Shown: positions 25,671 to 33,665 of the stretch, piece by piece
Numbering within the stretch: position 1 is the stretch's first letter
Layout of the letters: each line of letters starts with the position of its first letter
Origin: Lachnospiraceae bacterium UBA7205
GTDB taxonomy: Bacteria; Bacillota; Clostridia; Lachnospirales; Lachnospiraceae
DNA: 64,000 nucleotides
Assembly: GCA_002490665.1 (NCBI GenBank)
Contig: DKUL01000057.1
Coordinates: 1 to 64,000 of the forward strand
Direction of reading: 5' to 3'
The notes under the pieces: generated by a model
Database searches by the model: none
What the model saw: the letters and a program-made list of their open reading frames with translations, nothing else
Told to the model about the DNA's origin: nothing
Translations under genes and position numbers: made by a program

Positions 25671-25764
25671 GTTTACAGTTTGAAATTTTAGCTTTTATAA
25701 TTTGTATCATGCCACTTCTCCTGTTGCTACTTGTCAAGGACGTATTATCACTTTTTCCTGGTCT

Positions 25765-25934
25765 GCAATCATGAAGAATGACACGCTTTAGCTTGTCCTC
25801 TATGCTCTGGGTACTCGTAGAAGAAAAATGTACCTCGACTAAATACCTTGTCTTATCAATCTTGTGCTCTAAACAAGGCGTTAATCGCCCTGTGGTGTTG
25901 GTCTGAATTTAAAATCCAAATTGGATTTGCTCAT
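25765..25934 (-). pseudogene. TnpW-like transposon protein, frameshifted
   Basis: Starting at an ATG behind AAGGAGG, the frame reads MSKSNLDFKFRPT and hits a stop soon after; the adjacent frame continues as TTGRLTPCLEHKIDKTRYLV, EVHFSSTSTQSIEDKLKR. Together these match the small TnpW proteins of Tn4451-like and related conjugative transposons. A single missing base after RPT separates the halves. After the family ends the frame runs on into unrelated sequence. Confidence 0.65.
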
Positions 25935-26069
25935 TGTTCCTCCTTATTGGGCAATGCGTGCAAGCACGCATGAAAAAGACACATGGTTTCCACAATTTAC
26001 TGTTCCATGCGTCTTTGCCAATGCGTCCTGTGGACGCTATGTTATTTTGATATTAAATTGTTTTGCCGA

Positions 26070-26981
26070 TTATGCTAACTGCATAATCTCACTCTGTAAA
26101 TCCTTAACTAAATCAAGTGATAACTCTGTGTAATCTGCTATGTCCTCCAATGACATTTTACCCGCCTTAATCATGCGAATAGCTGTCTTTCTTGCTTTAT
26201 CTTGTTCAGCTTCATAACGCTCACTTTTGATATAAGACCTTATAACTTCTTCCTCGTCAAATAAACTCATCATAATTGACACAACCTCCTTTTCCCTGTC
26301 AAGCAAGTATTCCCTTAGTATATTTTTGTCTTTACAGATACGAATTGTTTCAGTAACAGTTTTTCTTGTTCTGCCGTAAAGTTTCATCTGTTCATTATAC
26401 ACTTTACAAAAAATAATATACTGATTGAGTATACTGTCCGTATCACTCTCGCAAATAACTTTAACCTTTACATCAACAGCAGTATCAACTCCGTCAAAAA
26501 ATTCCTTTGATAAGGATATTGTATCAGGAATGTTTTTTCGGTCACCTGTGTAAATTACATACAGTTCGGGTTTTGGCATTTTTACTTTCTTGCTCTTGTA
26601 TAGATTTTGATTGGTACGCTCAAAATAATCATGATATGTCTGCGCAAGATATAGCAACGCTCTAATAATAATATTCAACGTCCATAATGACTGCGCTTCT
26701 AACAGAATCAAAAATTTTTCCCCTAAAAGAAAACCCAAATCATTATAAATCCCATCTGTCAGAACATTCTTAATCGTAATGTCTGTTAGTTCACTCTCGG
26801 TAGCTGTTTTATCTTCTGGGTGGAGTGCCCTATATAATTGCAACAGGTATTTTTTAATCTTAAATAAGTCAGAAAATACACTGTCCTTGATGGTATATTT
26901 AGTTATTGTTTCTTCTTTGGGTACTATTTGCTTTGTACCATCCTGCACTTTAACACCCCGATTCCTAAAAAACCGTGGCAC
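26070..26981 (-). CDS. Rpn-like PD-(D/E)XK nuclease / putative transposase
   Basis: A 303-residue protein. The nuclease core lies in the first half: YTIKDSVFSDLFK at about 28-40, YNDLGFLLGEKFLILLEAQS around 82-101 with the Asp and Glu-x-Gln of the PD-(D/E)XK fold, then NIIIRALLYLAQTYHDY. The C-terminus carries helices typical of the family (AIRMIKAGKMSLEDIADYTE), a regulatory tail. Rpn proteins promote RecA-independent recombination and some act in phage defence. AT-rich compared with its neighbours, in keeping with acquisition. A second member sits at 45983-46906. Confidence 0.8.
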   Translation of the reverse strand: MPRFFRNRGVKVQDGTKQIVPKEETITKYTIKDSVFSDLFKIKKYLLQLYRALHPEDKTATESELTDITIKNVLTDGIYNDLGFLLGEKFLILLEAQSLWTLNIIIRALLYLAQTYHDYFERTNQNLYKSKKVKMPKPELYVIYTGDRKNIPDTISLSKEFFDGVDTAVDVKVKVICESDTDSILNQYIIFCKVYNEQMKLYGRTRKTVTETIRICKDKNILREYLLDREKEVVSIMMSLFDEEEVIRSYIKSERYEAEQDKARKTAIRMIKAGKMSLEDIADYTELSLDLVKDLQSEIMQLA

Positions 26982-27080
26982 AAGATATACTATAATCTGC
27001 TCCTGCCACGCTTCAATTATACATAAAAACGCCCATCTTTACAATAAAATTCACATTAAATTTCCTCCTCCCTACGCTTA

Positions 27081-27236
27081 GGAGCTGTTCAGAAATTACT
27101 TATGACAAGTACACCGTATAAAGGTTCAGCTGCAAAGAAGAAAATCGCAGGCATAGCGGGCTATGTCAAGATTTTCTGATGTCGCAGATGAGCATTTAGA
27201 CAAGTAATTGCCATGAGTAATTTATTAACAGTTCCT
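27081..27236. mobile_element. Palindromic miniature element A
   Basis: Ends GGAGCTGTTCAGAAATTACT and the complement of AGTAATTTATTAACAGTTCC are imperfect inverted repeats of about 25 bases, flanked by TA. The centre has the core GCATAGCGGGCTATG shared with the elements at 7624 and 32150. No coding capacity. Confidence 0.65.
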
Positions 27237-27240
27237 TAGG

Positions 27241-27300
27241 CATCTCAGCCACTACGTATTCTTACGTGGCTTGTATAAGCCATAATTTGCAGCGCAGTAC
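27241..27300. repeat. Dispersed repeat, copy 1
   Basis: CATCTCAGCCACTACG, GTGGCTTGTATAAGCCATAA and GCAGCGCAGT modules recur in inverted orientation at 30510-30570 with few changes, and partly at 14510 and 24450. The CTTGTATAAG part can fold. The 80 bases after it show no feature. Confidence 0.6.
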
Positions 27301-27391
27301 AAAACGCATCTACAAATCCATCCAATACGCTTGTATGCAGCTTTCGAACATGATATGATTTATGAAAGCGTTTTTAAAAGCTGAACGCTTA

Positions 27392-27550
27392 GGAACTGTT
27401 CAGAAATAACATGTGCAGCTTGCGCAGGATATTTCTTCGAGGGTGCATATCAAAAAACGTAGGTGTAGCGGGCTACGGCGAGGCTTTTTGATATGTGCAA
27501 TCGGAGAAATAGACAAGTCAAGATGTACAAGTTATTTTTGAATAGTTCCT
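27392..27550. mobile_element. Palindromic miniature element B
   Basis: Ends GGAACTGTTCAGAAATAAC and the complement of TTATTTTTGAATAGTTCC are inverted repeats flanked by TA. The centre has a degenerate core TGTAGCGGGCTACG. It ends 75 bases before the gamma-carbonic anhydrase gene and may contribute its leader. Confidence 0.65.
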
Positions 27551-27624
27551 TAGCATATACCACGACAAATGAAATCTGCCGTGCGTATCACGCCATCCAT
27601 ACCACATACGAGGAGGATTATATC

Positions 27625-28092
27625 ATGCGTCAGAACAGGTTTACCGCCCCGGGAGCGCACATCATCGGCAATGTCCGGACAGGGGAAAATGTAGGAATCT
27701 GGTACAATGCCGTCGTGCGCGGGGACACCAATACCATCACAATCGGCGACAACAGCAATGTGCAGGACAATGCCACCATCCACACGGACGCAGATTTTCC
27801 CGTACATATTGGAAGCGGCGTGACAATCGGACATAACGCCGTCGTCCATGGGTGCACCATCGGGGACAACACCGTCATCGGAATGGGCAGCATTATTTTG
27901 AGCGGCGCAGTGATTGGCAGCAGCTGCATCGTCGGCGCAGGCTCCCTTGTCACTGGGAAAATGCGGATTCCCGACAATTCCCTCGTCTTTGGAAATCCCG
28001 CAAAAATAATCAGAACCGTGACCGCGGAGGAAGCAGATGCCAACCGGAAAAATGCAATACACTATGTGTCACTTATGAAAAAGGCATATTAA
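27625..28092 (+). CDS. Gamma-carbonic anhydrase-like hexapeptide protein
   Basis: A 155-residue left-handed beta-helix protein of the YrdA/gamma-CA group. The start MRQNRFTAPGAH follows GAGGAGG. Repeats of the form [IV]Gxxxx are visible throughout (IGDNSNVQDNATIH, IGSGVTIGHNAVVHG, IGMGSIILSGAVIG). The three His metal ligands are in TIHTD, IGHNAVVHG. Whether it hydrates carbon dioxide or acts as an acyltransferase-like scaffold is unknown. It stands alone behind a miniature element and in front of an antiporter with its own promoter. Confidence 0.88.
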   Translation: MRQNRFTAPGAHIIGNVRTGENVGIWYNAVVRGDTNTITIGDNSNVQDNATIHTDADFPVHIGSGVTIGHNAVVHGCTIGDNTVIGMGSIILSGAVIGSSCIVGAGSLVTGKMRIPDNSLVFGNPAKIIRTVTAEEADANRKNAIHYVSLMKKAY

Positions 28093-28110
28093 AAGTTATT
28101 GATTTCAATA

Positions 28111-28139
28111 TTGATTTTGTATATGCAAAAGGCTATAAT
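28111..28139 (+). promoter_or_regulatory. Promoter of the cation/proton antiporter
   Basis: TTGATT, 17 bases, TATAAT, about 75 bases before the gene, leaving a leader with a short GAGCC/GGCTC hairpin. Confidence 0.65.
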
Positions 28140-28216
28140 GAAAACGTTAAAAAATACGATGATAAATGACAGCTGAGCCTCTGGCTCCCTGTTACTGACG
28201 AAAGAGGGGGAAGAAA

Positions 28217-29398
28217 ATGGAATCGTATTTCATGTTTCGAAATCTGGCGATTATCCTTGTCGCCGCAAAAGTTTGCGGAATTGCAGCCCGGAAATGCAAG
28301 GCGCCACAGGTGGTCGGCGAAATTATCGCGGGACTTTTGATTGGCCCGAGCCTGCTGGGATGGGTGGAGCAGTCCGATTTTCTGGTAAAGCTCGCCGAAG
28401 TCGGTGTGGTACTGCTGATGTTCTCGGCAGGACTCGAGACAGACTTAAAGGATTTGATGAAGACAGGTCCCATCGCCGCACTGATTGCCTGCGCCGGCGT
28501 ATTTATACCACTGGCGTGCGGGGCGCTGCTTTACATGGCTTTCTACGGCGTCGCGCCATGGGGTTCGGAAGAATTCTACAAGGCAGTTTTTGTCGGCACC
28601 ATCCTGACCGCGACTTCCGTGAGCATCACGGTGGAATCGCTGAAAGAAATGGGGAAATTAAAAGGCAAGGTCGGAACCACCATCCTGAGTGCGGCAATCA
28701 TTGACGACATCATCGGCATTATCGTGCTTACCTTTGTGATTGGGTTTAAGAATCCGGAATCCAAGCCAACAACCGTGCTCGTCAACACGGTTCTGTTCTT
28801 TGTGTTTGCCATTGTGGTAGGATTTATTTTTTACAAACTCTTCCAGTATGTGGACAACAAATATCCCCACACAAGACGCATCCCGATTCTGGGTCTTGCA
28901 CTCTGCTTTGCCATGGCATACATAGCGGAAAAATATTTTGGCATTGCCGATATCACGGGCGCATATGTTGCCGGAATCATTCTCTGTTCCATCCGGGATT
29001 CCGGGTACATTGCGGAAAAAATGGACACAAACTCCTATATGCTGTTTGGTCCGGTATTCTTTGCAAGTATCGGTCTCAAGACCAATGTGGAAAGCGTGAA
29101 TATGGGCATCCTGCTCTTTTCCATCGCATTTGTGGCAGTCGGGCTAATCTCAAAGATAATCGGATGCGGGCTGATGGCGCGTCTGTGCAAATTTAATGGT
29201 CTGGATTCGCTAAAAATTGGCGTCGGCATGATGACACGGGGAGAAGTTGCCCTGATTGTGGCACAGAAAGGATTAACTGCCGGTCTGCTGACCCCGGTGT
29301 ATTTTACATCGGTAATCTTCCTGATAATCGTGTCGTCCATCTCAACACCGATTATATTAAAAATATTATATTCCAAAGACAAAACATCCCCGGCTTAA
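28217..29398 (+). CDS. CPA2-type cation:proton antiporter
   Basis: A 393-residue membrane protein with about twelve helices, behind AGAGGGGG. Family features: APQVVGEIIAGLLIGPSLLG near the N-terminus, the paired acidic residues in IIDDIIGIIV that carry ions, and ADITGAYVAGIILC, MMTRGEVALIVAQKG in the second half. It lacks the TrkA-N nucleotide-binding tail of KefB/KefC, so it is the short NapA-like form. It exchanges Na+ or K+ for protons. Confidence 0.92.
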   Translation: MESYFMFRNLAIILVAAKVCGIAARKCKAPQVVGEIIAGLLIGPSLLGWVEQSDFLVKLAEVGVVLLMFSAGLETDLKDLMKTGPIAALIACAGVFIPLACGALLYMAFYGVAPWGSEEFYKAVFVGTILTATSVSITVESLKEMGKLKGKVGTTILSAAIIDDIIGIIVLTFVIGFKNPESKPTTVLVNTVLFFVFAIVVGFIFYKLFQYVDNKYPHTRRIPILGLALCFAMAYIAEKYFGIADITGAYVAGIILCSIRDSGYIAEKMDTNSYMLFGPVFFASIGLKTNVESVNMGILLFSIAFVAVGLISKIIGCGLMARLCKFNGLDSLKIGVGMMTRGEVALIVAQKGLTAGLLTPVYFTSVIFLIIVSSISTPIILKILYSKDKTSPA

Positions 29399-29432
29399 TG
29401 CTCATGCATGGTAGGGTAGCAACAGCACCACA

Positions 29433-30386
29433 CTATTCTGATTTGCAATAATGCTGATGTAATTCGTGTATTTTTTGCTGTATTCGTTTTATTAACGCCA
29501 CTGGTTCTAACACAGTGGCATTATTTCCAAACGGCAATATATAATCAGCAACCCATTCTAAAGCAGCATGGTTTATTTCCATGTCGATTATCCCGCCGCC
29601 CGTTGAAAGTGTTTTCAATCCACTTGCAAGCAAACATTCACTCTCGCAGCGTTTGACACCGATATCCGTCAGTTGGATTTTCATGTGGTAATCGTTTTTA
29701 ACCTCTGTTTTTTCAAGATATTCCTGAATTGACGCAGGAATAGGATATTTTCCTTTGGAATAGGGCTTTTCCTCTATGATTTCTTTGATACGGTCAACCC
29801 GGAATACTCTGATTTGATTTGCTGTTGTACAATAAGCAGGGCAATACCAGAGTCCATTCATGGCATATAAGCCGATCGGTATAATTGTGCGCGTACTTTC
29901 AGAATATGTTGACGAATACCGTATTGTTGCGGCATGGCGGTTTACGGCAACAAGAAACATTGATTTAAGCAGTGGCGAATCGCAATGTCTGTCCGGAATC
30001 CAAAATACAACCTTGTTTTGAATCTGCGTGATACTGTTTTGCATATCCAATGGCAGACAATTCAAAAATTTTTTCAAGACGGATAAGGTTTCCTGTTCAA
30101 ACGGAAGGTCGCGGTGATATTGCAAGGCTTGACAGGCAAAGAAAATAGCTTTTGCTTCGCTTTCCGAAAAAGCAATAGGCGGCAAAATGCGTTCTTTTAA
30201 GATATGATAGCCACCCGCCGCCCCGACTTCGGAATAAAGGGGGAAGCCCGCCTGCTCCAATTCCTGCAAGTCCCGCAGTATGGTTCTTTTTGACACAGAA
30301 AATTCATTTGCCAGTTCGCCTACTGTAAAGTCTTTTTTTGCATTTATTGTTATCATCATTTCAATAAGCCGTTCTGCCTTTGACAT
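29433..30386 (-). CDS. WYL-domain transcriptional regulator
   Basis: A 317-residue regulator. HTH at about 15-50 (TVGELANEFSVSKRTILRDL), a WYL domain around 150-215 (ATIRYSSTYSESTRTIIPIG, GLWYCPAYC), and a C-terminal WCX-type domain. Same architecture as the regulator at 1095-2015. A perfect 11-base inverted repeat lies 17 bases upstream of its start, very likely its own operator. The divergent YciI-like gene is 270 bases away, beyond a dispersed repeat, and may be its target. Confidence 0.88.
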   Translation of the reverse strand: MSKAERLIEMMITINAKKDFTVGELANEFSVSKRTILRDLQELEQAGFPLYSEVGAAGGYHILKERILPPIAFSESEAKAIFFACQALQYHRDLPFEQETLSVLKKFLNCLPLDMQNSITQIQNKVVFWIPDRHCDSPLLKSMFLVAVNRHAATIRYSSTYSESTRTIIPIGLYAMNGLWYCPAYCTTANQIRVFRVDRIKEIIEEKPYSKGKYPIPASIQEYLEKTEVKNDYHMKIQLTDIGVKRCESECLLASGLKTLSTGGGIIDMEINHAALEWVADYILPFGNNATVLEPVALIKRIQQKIHELHQHYCKSE

Positions 30387-30402
30387 TTTTGAACTCCTTT
30401 CC

Positions 30403-30429
30403 GAATAGTGACAGTCCTTGTCACTATTC
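30403..30429. promoter_or_regulatory. Operator palindrome upstream of the second WYL regulator
   Basis: GAATAGTGACA, five bases, TGTCACTATTC: perfect 11-base arms, overlapping the expected promoter. The core TGACA-N5-TGTCA matches the operator of the first WYL gene, where the gap is six. Confidence 0.75.
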
Positions 30430-30509
30430 TATGATAAACTATTTATGTTTCAAATTCAATATGGCACTAAAACAAAACCATGTGCAACAGTTCAGTCCGG
30501 GACTTTGCA

Positions 30510-30570
30510 CTGCGCTGAAAATTATGGCTTATACAAGCCACATAAGAATTCGTAGTGGCTGAGATGCATC
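30510..30570. repeat. Dispersed repeat, copy 2 (inverted)
   Basis: Reverse complement of the repeat at 27241-27300, including ACTGCGCTG, TTATGGCTTATACAAGCCAC and CGTAGTGGCTGAGATG. It lies in the divergent space between the WYL and YciI-like genes. Confidence 0.6.
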
Positions 30571-30656
30571 AAGCCCCACATGGGAGAAGGGGGAATCATT
30601 TATCAGCGCATGGCGTGACAGAGCCAAACCTCATAGAATGTAAAGGAGAAAATCGT

Positions 30657-30956
30657 ATGGAAAAATTGATGTACATGATGATGATTGAAAAAAGCAAGAC
30701 CTATAATAAAATGACAAAACAGGTCGTTATGGAACACGTTGAGAACATAAGAAAGCTGGACGATGAAGGCAAGCTGGAAATCTGCGGCGTCTTTAAAGGC
30801 TATCCCGGAATGGCAGGTATGTATATCCTAAAAACAGAGAGCCGTGAAGAAGCGGAAGATATTTGCAAATCAGAACCGCTGGTTATGGGAGAATATGCAA
30901 CCTACAAATTAGTCGGTTTACAGATTGCCAGCCGGGAAAACAATTATTTGCTGTAA
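30657..30956 (+). CDS. YciI-like protein
   Basis: A 99-residue protein with a ferredoxin-like YCII fold: MYMMMIEKSKTYN, GKLEICGVFKGYPGMAGMYI, EEAEDICKSEPLVMGEYATY. Start behind AAAGGAG. Such small proteins may bind or transform small metabolites through a His-Asp pair, but the His is not obvious here. Divergent from a WYL regulator that may control it. Confidence 0.75.
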   Translation: MEKLMYMMMIEKSKTYNKMTKQVVMEHVENIRKLDDEGKLEICGVFKGYPGMAGMYILKTESREEAEDICKSEPLVMGEYATYKLVGLQIASRENNYLL

Positions 30957-31029
30957 TTGAGACCAGAAACACCCCTGGAGGAAAAAGAATCCGGATCACA
31001 TGGACAAAACAGCCGGGGATGTTTCTGTC

Positions 31030-32073
31030 CTATTCTATCTCATCAATCCACCATTTGACCACTTCAGGCGTTCCGTCATCCTTCCATGTTATCAAAAACT
31101 GTGCCGTGCCGACGAAATCTACCGTACCACCTCCTCCATACAGGTATTCCGATGCCTGCAAAGCCTTTTTTCCCTCATACGCTGCCACTTGCAGGTTATA
31201 AAATCCTCTCGCGTTTCCGCCCACGGTCTCTGCCGCAGCAGGCAGGTCCCATCCCTCGATATTTGGTGCCCGAAAAGAAATCTTTTCATCAAGGTAAGGA
31301 CAGTACGCACTATATTTTTCAGCCTCCGGTTCCTGAATCACATCAATGTTCAATCCAAAGTCATAATCCTCCTCATAGTCGGAAGGAAGCTGCATACGCT
31401 CTATGTAGTTTTTCCCGGTGCCTGTATCAGGCTGATTCCTGTACTTAAATACCGCCTTATAGGAATCCCCCACTGCGCCACAGCCTGTTCCCTGCGCGCT
31501 AAACACAATTTCGACATTCTCGTCATTGTCGATGTCATCCCAAAAGACATCATACCAGCCATAATACGAGCACATCTCCTCTGAAAAACAATACGGCTCG
31601 TCCTCATTTATGTAAAACCACAGCGCACCGCCGCCATAAAAAGGTCTTACCTTTGCATCAGACACCATGGCAAGCATGTCCGGCTGACCATTGCCGTCGA
31701 TATCACCAATCCGAAGCCCGGTAAGCGCCATGGCTCCATCCTGGAAAAGATTGTCATCCATCAGTGTCTGAAGGCAGGATTCGGCTATATGCTGGTCAAT
31801 TCCCTGCTTTTTTGCTTCTTCATAAAAGAATTCCGTATTCTGGCTGAGCTGGCGTTCGGGAGCGTATGCATTCTGGTCTGCATCCTGCGCTTCTGTCTGC
31901 TGTACTGCGCTTTCACTTTCAGTCTGCTGCTCTTCTGTCTGTATGATGCTTTGAATTGTATCCGGTTCTTCAACTGGCGCTACTACATTCTGCTCTGACG
32001 CACATCCAAACGTGACTCCCATACAAAGCAGCATGATGCATATATATCTGGCTTTTTCAACTCTTTTTTTCAT
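31030..32073 (-). CDS. Lipoprotein of unknown function with FG-GAP-like repeats
   Basis: A 347-residue secreted lipoprotein. A signal peptide ends in the lipobox TFGC with Cys24 as lipid anchor. A Gln/Glu-rich linker (EEQQTESESAVQQTEAQDAD) follows. The globular part has calcium-binding-like Asp-rich loops typical of integrin alpha/VCBS repeats: IGDIDGNGQPDMLAM and DDIDNDENVEIVF. Function unknown; a surface sensor or binding protein is plausible. Monocistronic. Confidence 0.75.
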   Translation of the reverse strand: MKKRVEKARYICIMLLCMGVTFGCASEQNVVAPVEEPDTIQSIIQTEEQQTESESAVQQTEAQDADQNAYAPERQLSQNTEFFYEEAKKQGIDQHIAESCLQTLMDDNLFQDGAMALTGLRIGDIDGNGQPDMLAMVSDAKVRPFYGGGALWFYINEDEPYCFSEEMCSYYGWYDVFWDDIDNDENVEIVFSAQGTGCGAVGDSYKAVFKYRNQPDTGTGKNYIERMQLPSDYEEDYDFGLNIDVIQEPEAEKYSAYCPYLDEKISFRAPNIEGWDLPAAAETVGGNARGFYNLQVAAYEGKKALQASEYLYGGGGTVDFVGTAQFLITWKDDGTPEVVKWWIDEIE

Positions 32074-32149
32074 AATTTTCCTCCTGCGTAATATACTCCC
32101 GAAGTTTTTTCTGTGGAATACACATTTCTGCTCTTTTTTCGCGAGATTA

Positions 32150-32306
32150 GGAATTGTGAAAAAATAACTTTAACAAATTACGCAGGATTTTTCTTCGAGA
32201 GTGCAGGGCAAAAATCAGGCGCATAGCGGGCTATGTAACTGATTTTCGCCCTGTGCTATCGGAGAAAAAGACAAGTAAACTGCAAAGTTATTTTTTCACA
32301 GTTCCT
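32150..32306. mobile_element. Palindromic miniature element C
   Basis: Ends GGAATTGTGAAAAAATAACTT and its near complement AAGTTATTTTTTCACAGTTCC, flanked by TA. Internal arms pair up to the central core GCATAGCGGGCTATG. It fills most of the 342-base gap between the lipoprotein and the ParE gene; the remainder (32307-32415) shows no feature. Confidence 0.7.
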
Positions 32307-32415
32307 TACTCCGAGCATACATATTCTTAATATTACAGGAGAAATGCATCATGATTGTATCGGAATTGCATCAAAGTTGCATCATAATATATGACGAAAT
32401 AAGGGAGAGATAACA

Positions 32416-32736
32416 TTACTCCCCCCAATAATCCTGACTTTCCTGTGTTCTCAAATCTATCCCAAACATTTTCCACATAAAATCTTCACGTTCATTATAA
32501 ATATCCGCGATAAAAACAATATCATTTTCAACTCTGTAAAATACGTAATGCTGTTCCACATGAAGAAAATAATATGGATTCGATATGCCAAGCACATGCT
32601 CAACAGCAGGACATTTATATGGTGTCCCTAACAGTCCGCGAATAGCCTTTATAATCCTTGAAATCCTTTTTTGCCCAATGTATTTTCGCATCTGCCTTAA
32701 TTTTTCACTGGCATCAGGAGAGTATTTTATTCTCAA
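32416..32736 (-). CDS. RelE/ParE-family toxin
   Basis: A 106-residue protein with the ParE/RelE pattern: MRIKYSPDASEKLRQMRKYI, then YYFLHVEQHYVFYRVENDIV and IADIYNEREDFM. RelE members cut mRNA in the ribosome; ParE members poison gyrase; the subclass here is unclear. It overlaps the upstream antitoxin by four bases, the classic order antitoxin first. It stands at the edge of the defence island. Confidence 0.85.
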   Translation of the reverse strand: MRIKYSPDASEKLRQMRKYIGQKRISRIIKAIRGLLGTPYKCPAVEHVLGISNPYYFLHVEQHYVFYRVENDIVFIADIYNEREDFMWKMFGIDLRTQESQDYWGE

Positions 32737-32996
32737 TCTTCATATACCCCCAGCTCTTTTTCAAGGTCACTCGCATCAATCCATCCCTCACGCTCTGCGC
32801 GTTCCTCTGCCTTTTTCAAATTTGAAAATAATGTGTATGCCGCGCGATACCGGTCGAGCTCATCTATCTCGTCCATCGTTAATATTCCATACTCTCCATG
32901 TCCGTTCCTTGTCAGATATACACGTTTTGAAATGTCCACTTCTTTCAGTACATCCGTATAATTCCTCAAATCAGATATCGGTTTAATATTTGGCAT
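32733..32996 (-). CDS. Phd/YefM-family antitoxin
   Basis: An 87-residue protein starting MPNIKPISDLRNYTDVLKEV; AAGGAG stands at the right distance, while a start three codons earlier is too close. The N-terminal Phd/YefM DNA-binding fold (RVYLTRNGHGEYGILTMDEI) is followed by a C-terminal helix that binds toxin (EREGWIDASDLEKELGV). It represses its own operon and neutralises the ParE-like toxin downstream. Confidence 0.88.
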   Translation of the reverse strand: MPNIKPISDLRNYTDVLKEVDISKRVYLTRNGHGEYGILTMDEIDELDRYRAAYTLFSNLKKAEERAEREGWIDASDLEKELGVYED

Positions 32997-33067
32997 AATC
33001 CCCATCTCCTTCTTTCAGATCAATTTACAAGTTTATTTACATGCTTTTTTTATTATCCTTTATAACA

Positions 33068-33517
33068 TTAACAGTCCGCAGCATCATCCGCCACAATCAT
33101 ATCAAATATGGTCTCCTCAATTACCTTGATGCATTCATCCATGCACTTTATAATGTCATTCCCCCAAAAACGGATGACTGTCCAGCCTTCGTACAGAAGC
33201 CTCTTGTTTACTTTATCATCCCGCTCCCTGTTGCGGGATATCTTGCTTATCCAGAATTCGCTGTTGCTTCCTCTTTCGAGCCTTGGCTTTAATACCTCCC
33301 AGTCCTTGCCATGAAAGAATTCCCCATCGCAGAAAATGGCTATCTTATACTTCGTCAGCACAATATCCGGTGTCCCTGGCAGTGACTTCATGTTTTTGCG
33401 GTAACGATACCCCCTGTGCCACAATTCCTTCCTTAACAGCACCTCTATCTTGGTATCCTTGCTTTTGATATTCTTCATATTTTTATGCCGCTGCTCTTTT
33501 GTCAATACATCTGCCAT
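33068..33517 (-). CDS. vsr: Very short patch repair endonuclease (Vsr)
   Basis: A 149-residue endonuclease that nicks next to T:G mismatches arising from deamination of 5-methylcytosine. The catalytic Asp51 in GTPDIV is at the same number as in Escherichia coli Vsr, and CDGEFFHG follows. DKVNKRLLYEGWTVIRFWG is also typical. It accompanies the cytosine methylase just upstream. Start behind GAGGTGG. Confidence 0.92.
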   Translation of the reverse strand: MADVLTKEQRHKNMKNIKSKDTKIEVLLRKELWHRGYRYRKNMKSLPGTPDIVLTKYKIAIFCDGEFFHGKDWEVLKPRLERGSNSEFWISKISRNRERDDKVNKRLLYEGWTVIRFWGNDIIKCMDECIKVIEETIFDMIVADDAADC

Positions 33518-33665
33518 AAAACCACCTCGCTAAATTGAAAGGGAAGCCGATATCATTATTATTCGATTTGTCCCGCTGTCTGAAAATCTCATTACTGACA
33601 ATTTCTTCCCATGAAGAACGATATACTGTCTTATCAAAAATCATTTTTCCAATCCATTCACTCAT
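33483..33665 (-). CDS. Small protein between methylase and Vsr, possible restriction-enzyme remnant
   Basis: A 60-residue frame, MSEWIGKMIFDKTVYRSSW, then EEIVSNEIFRQRDKSNNNDI. Its start overlaps the end of the methylase gene by eight bases, with GAGGAG just before it, and its end overlaps the Vsr start by 35 bases. This coupling suggests it was once a real gene, and its place is where a restriction enzyme would be expected. It could be the N-terminal stub of a deleted nuclease, or a shadow frame. I do not recognise it. Confidence 0.35.
   Translation of the reverse strand: MSEWIGKMIFDKTVYRSSWEEIVSNEIFRQRDKSNNNDIGFPFNLARWFYGRCIDKRAAA

Noticed and set aside
27081..27550. Repeated hairpins considered as a CRISPR array
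   Set aside because: Only two units of about 157 bp each, no short regular repeats and spacers, no cas genes; they are miniature palindromic elements.
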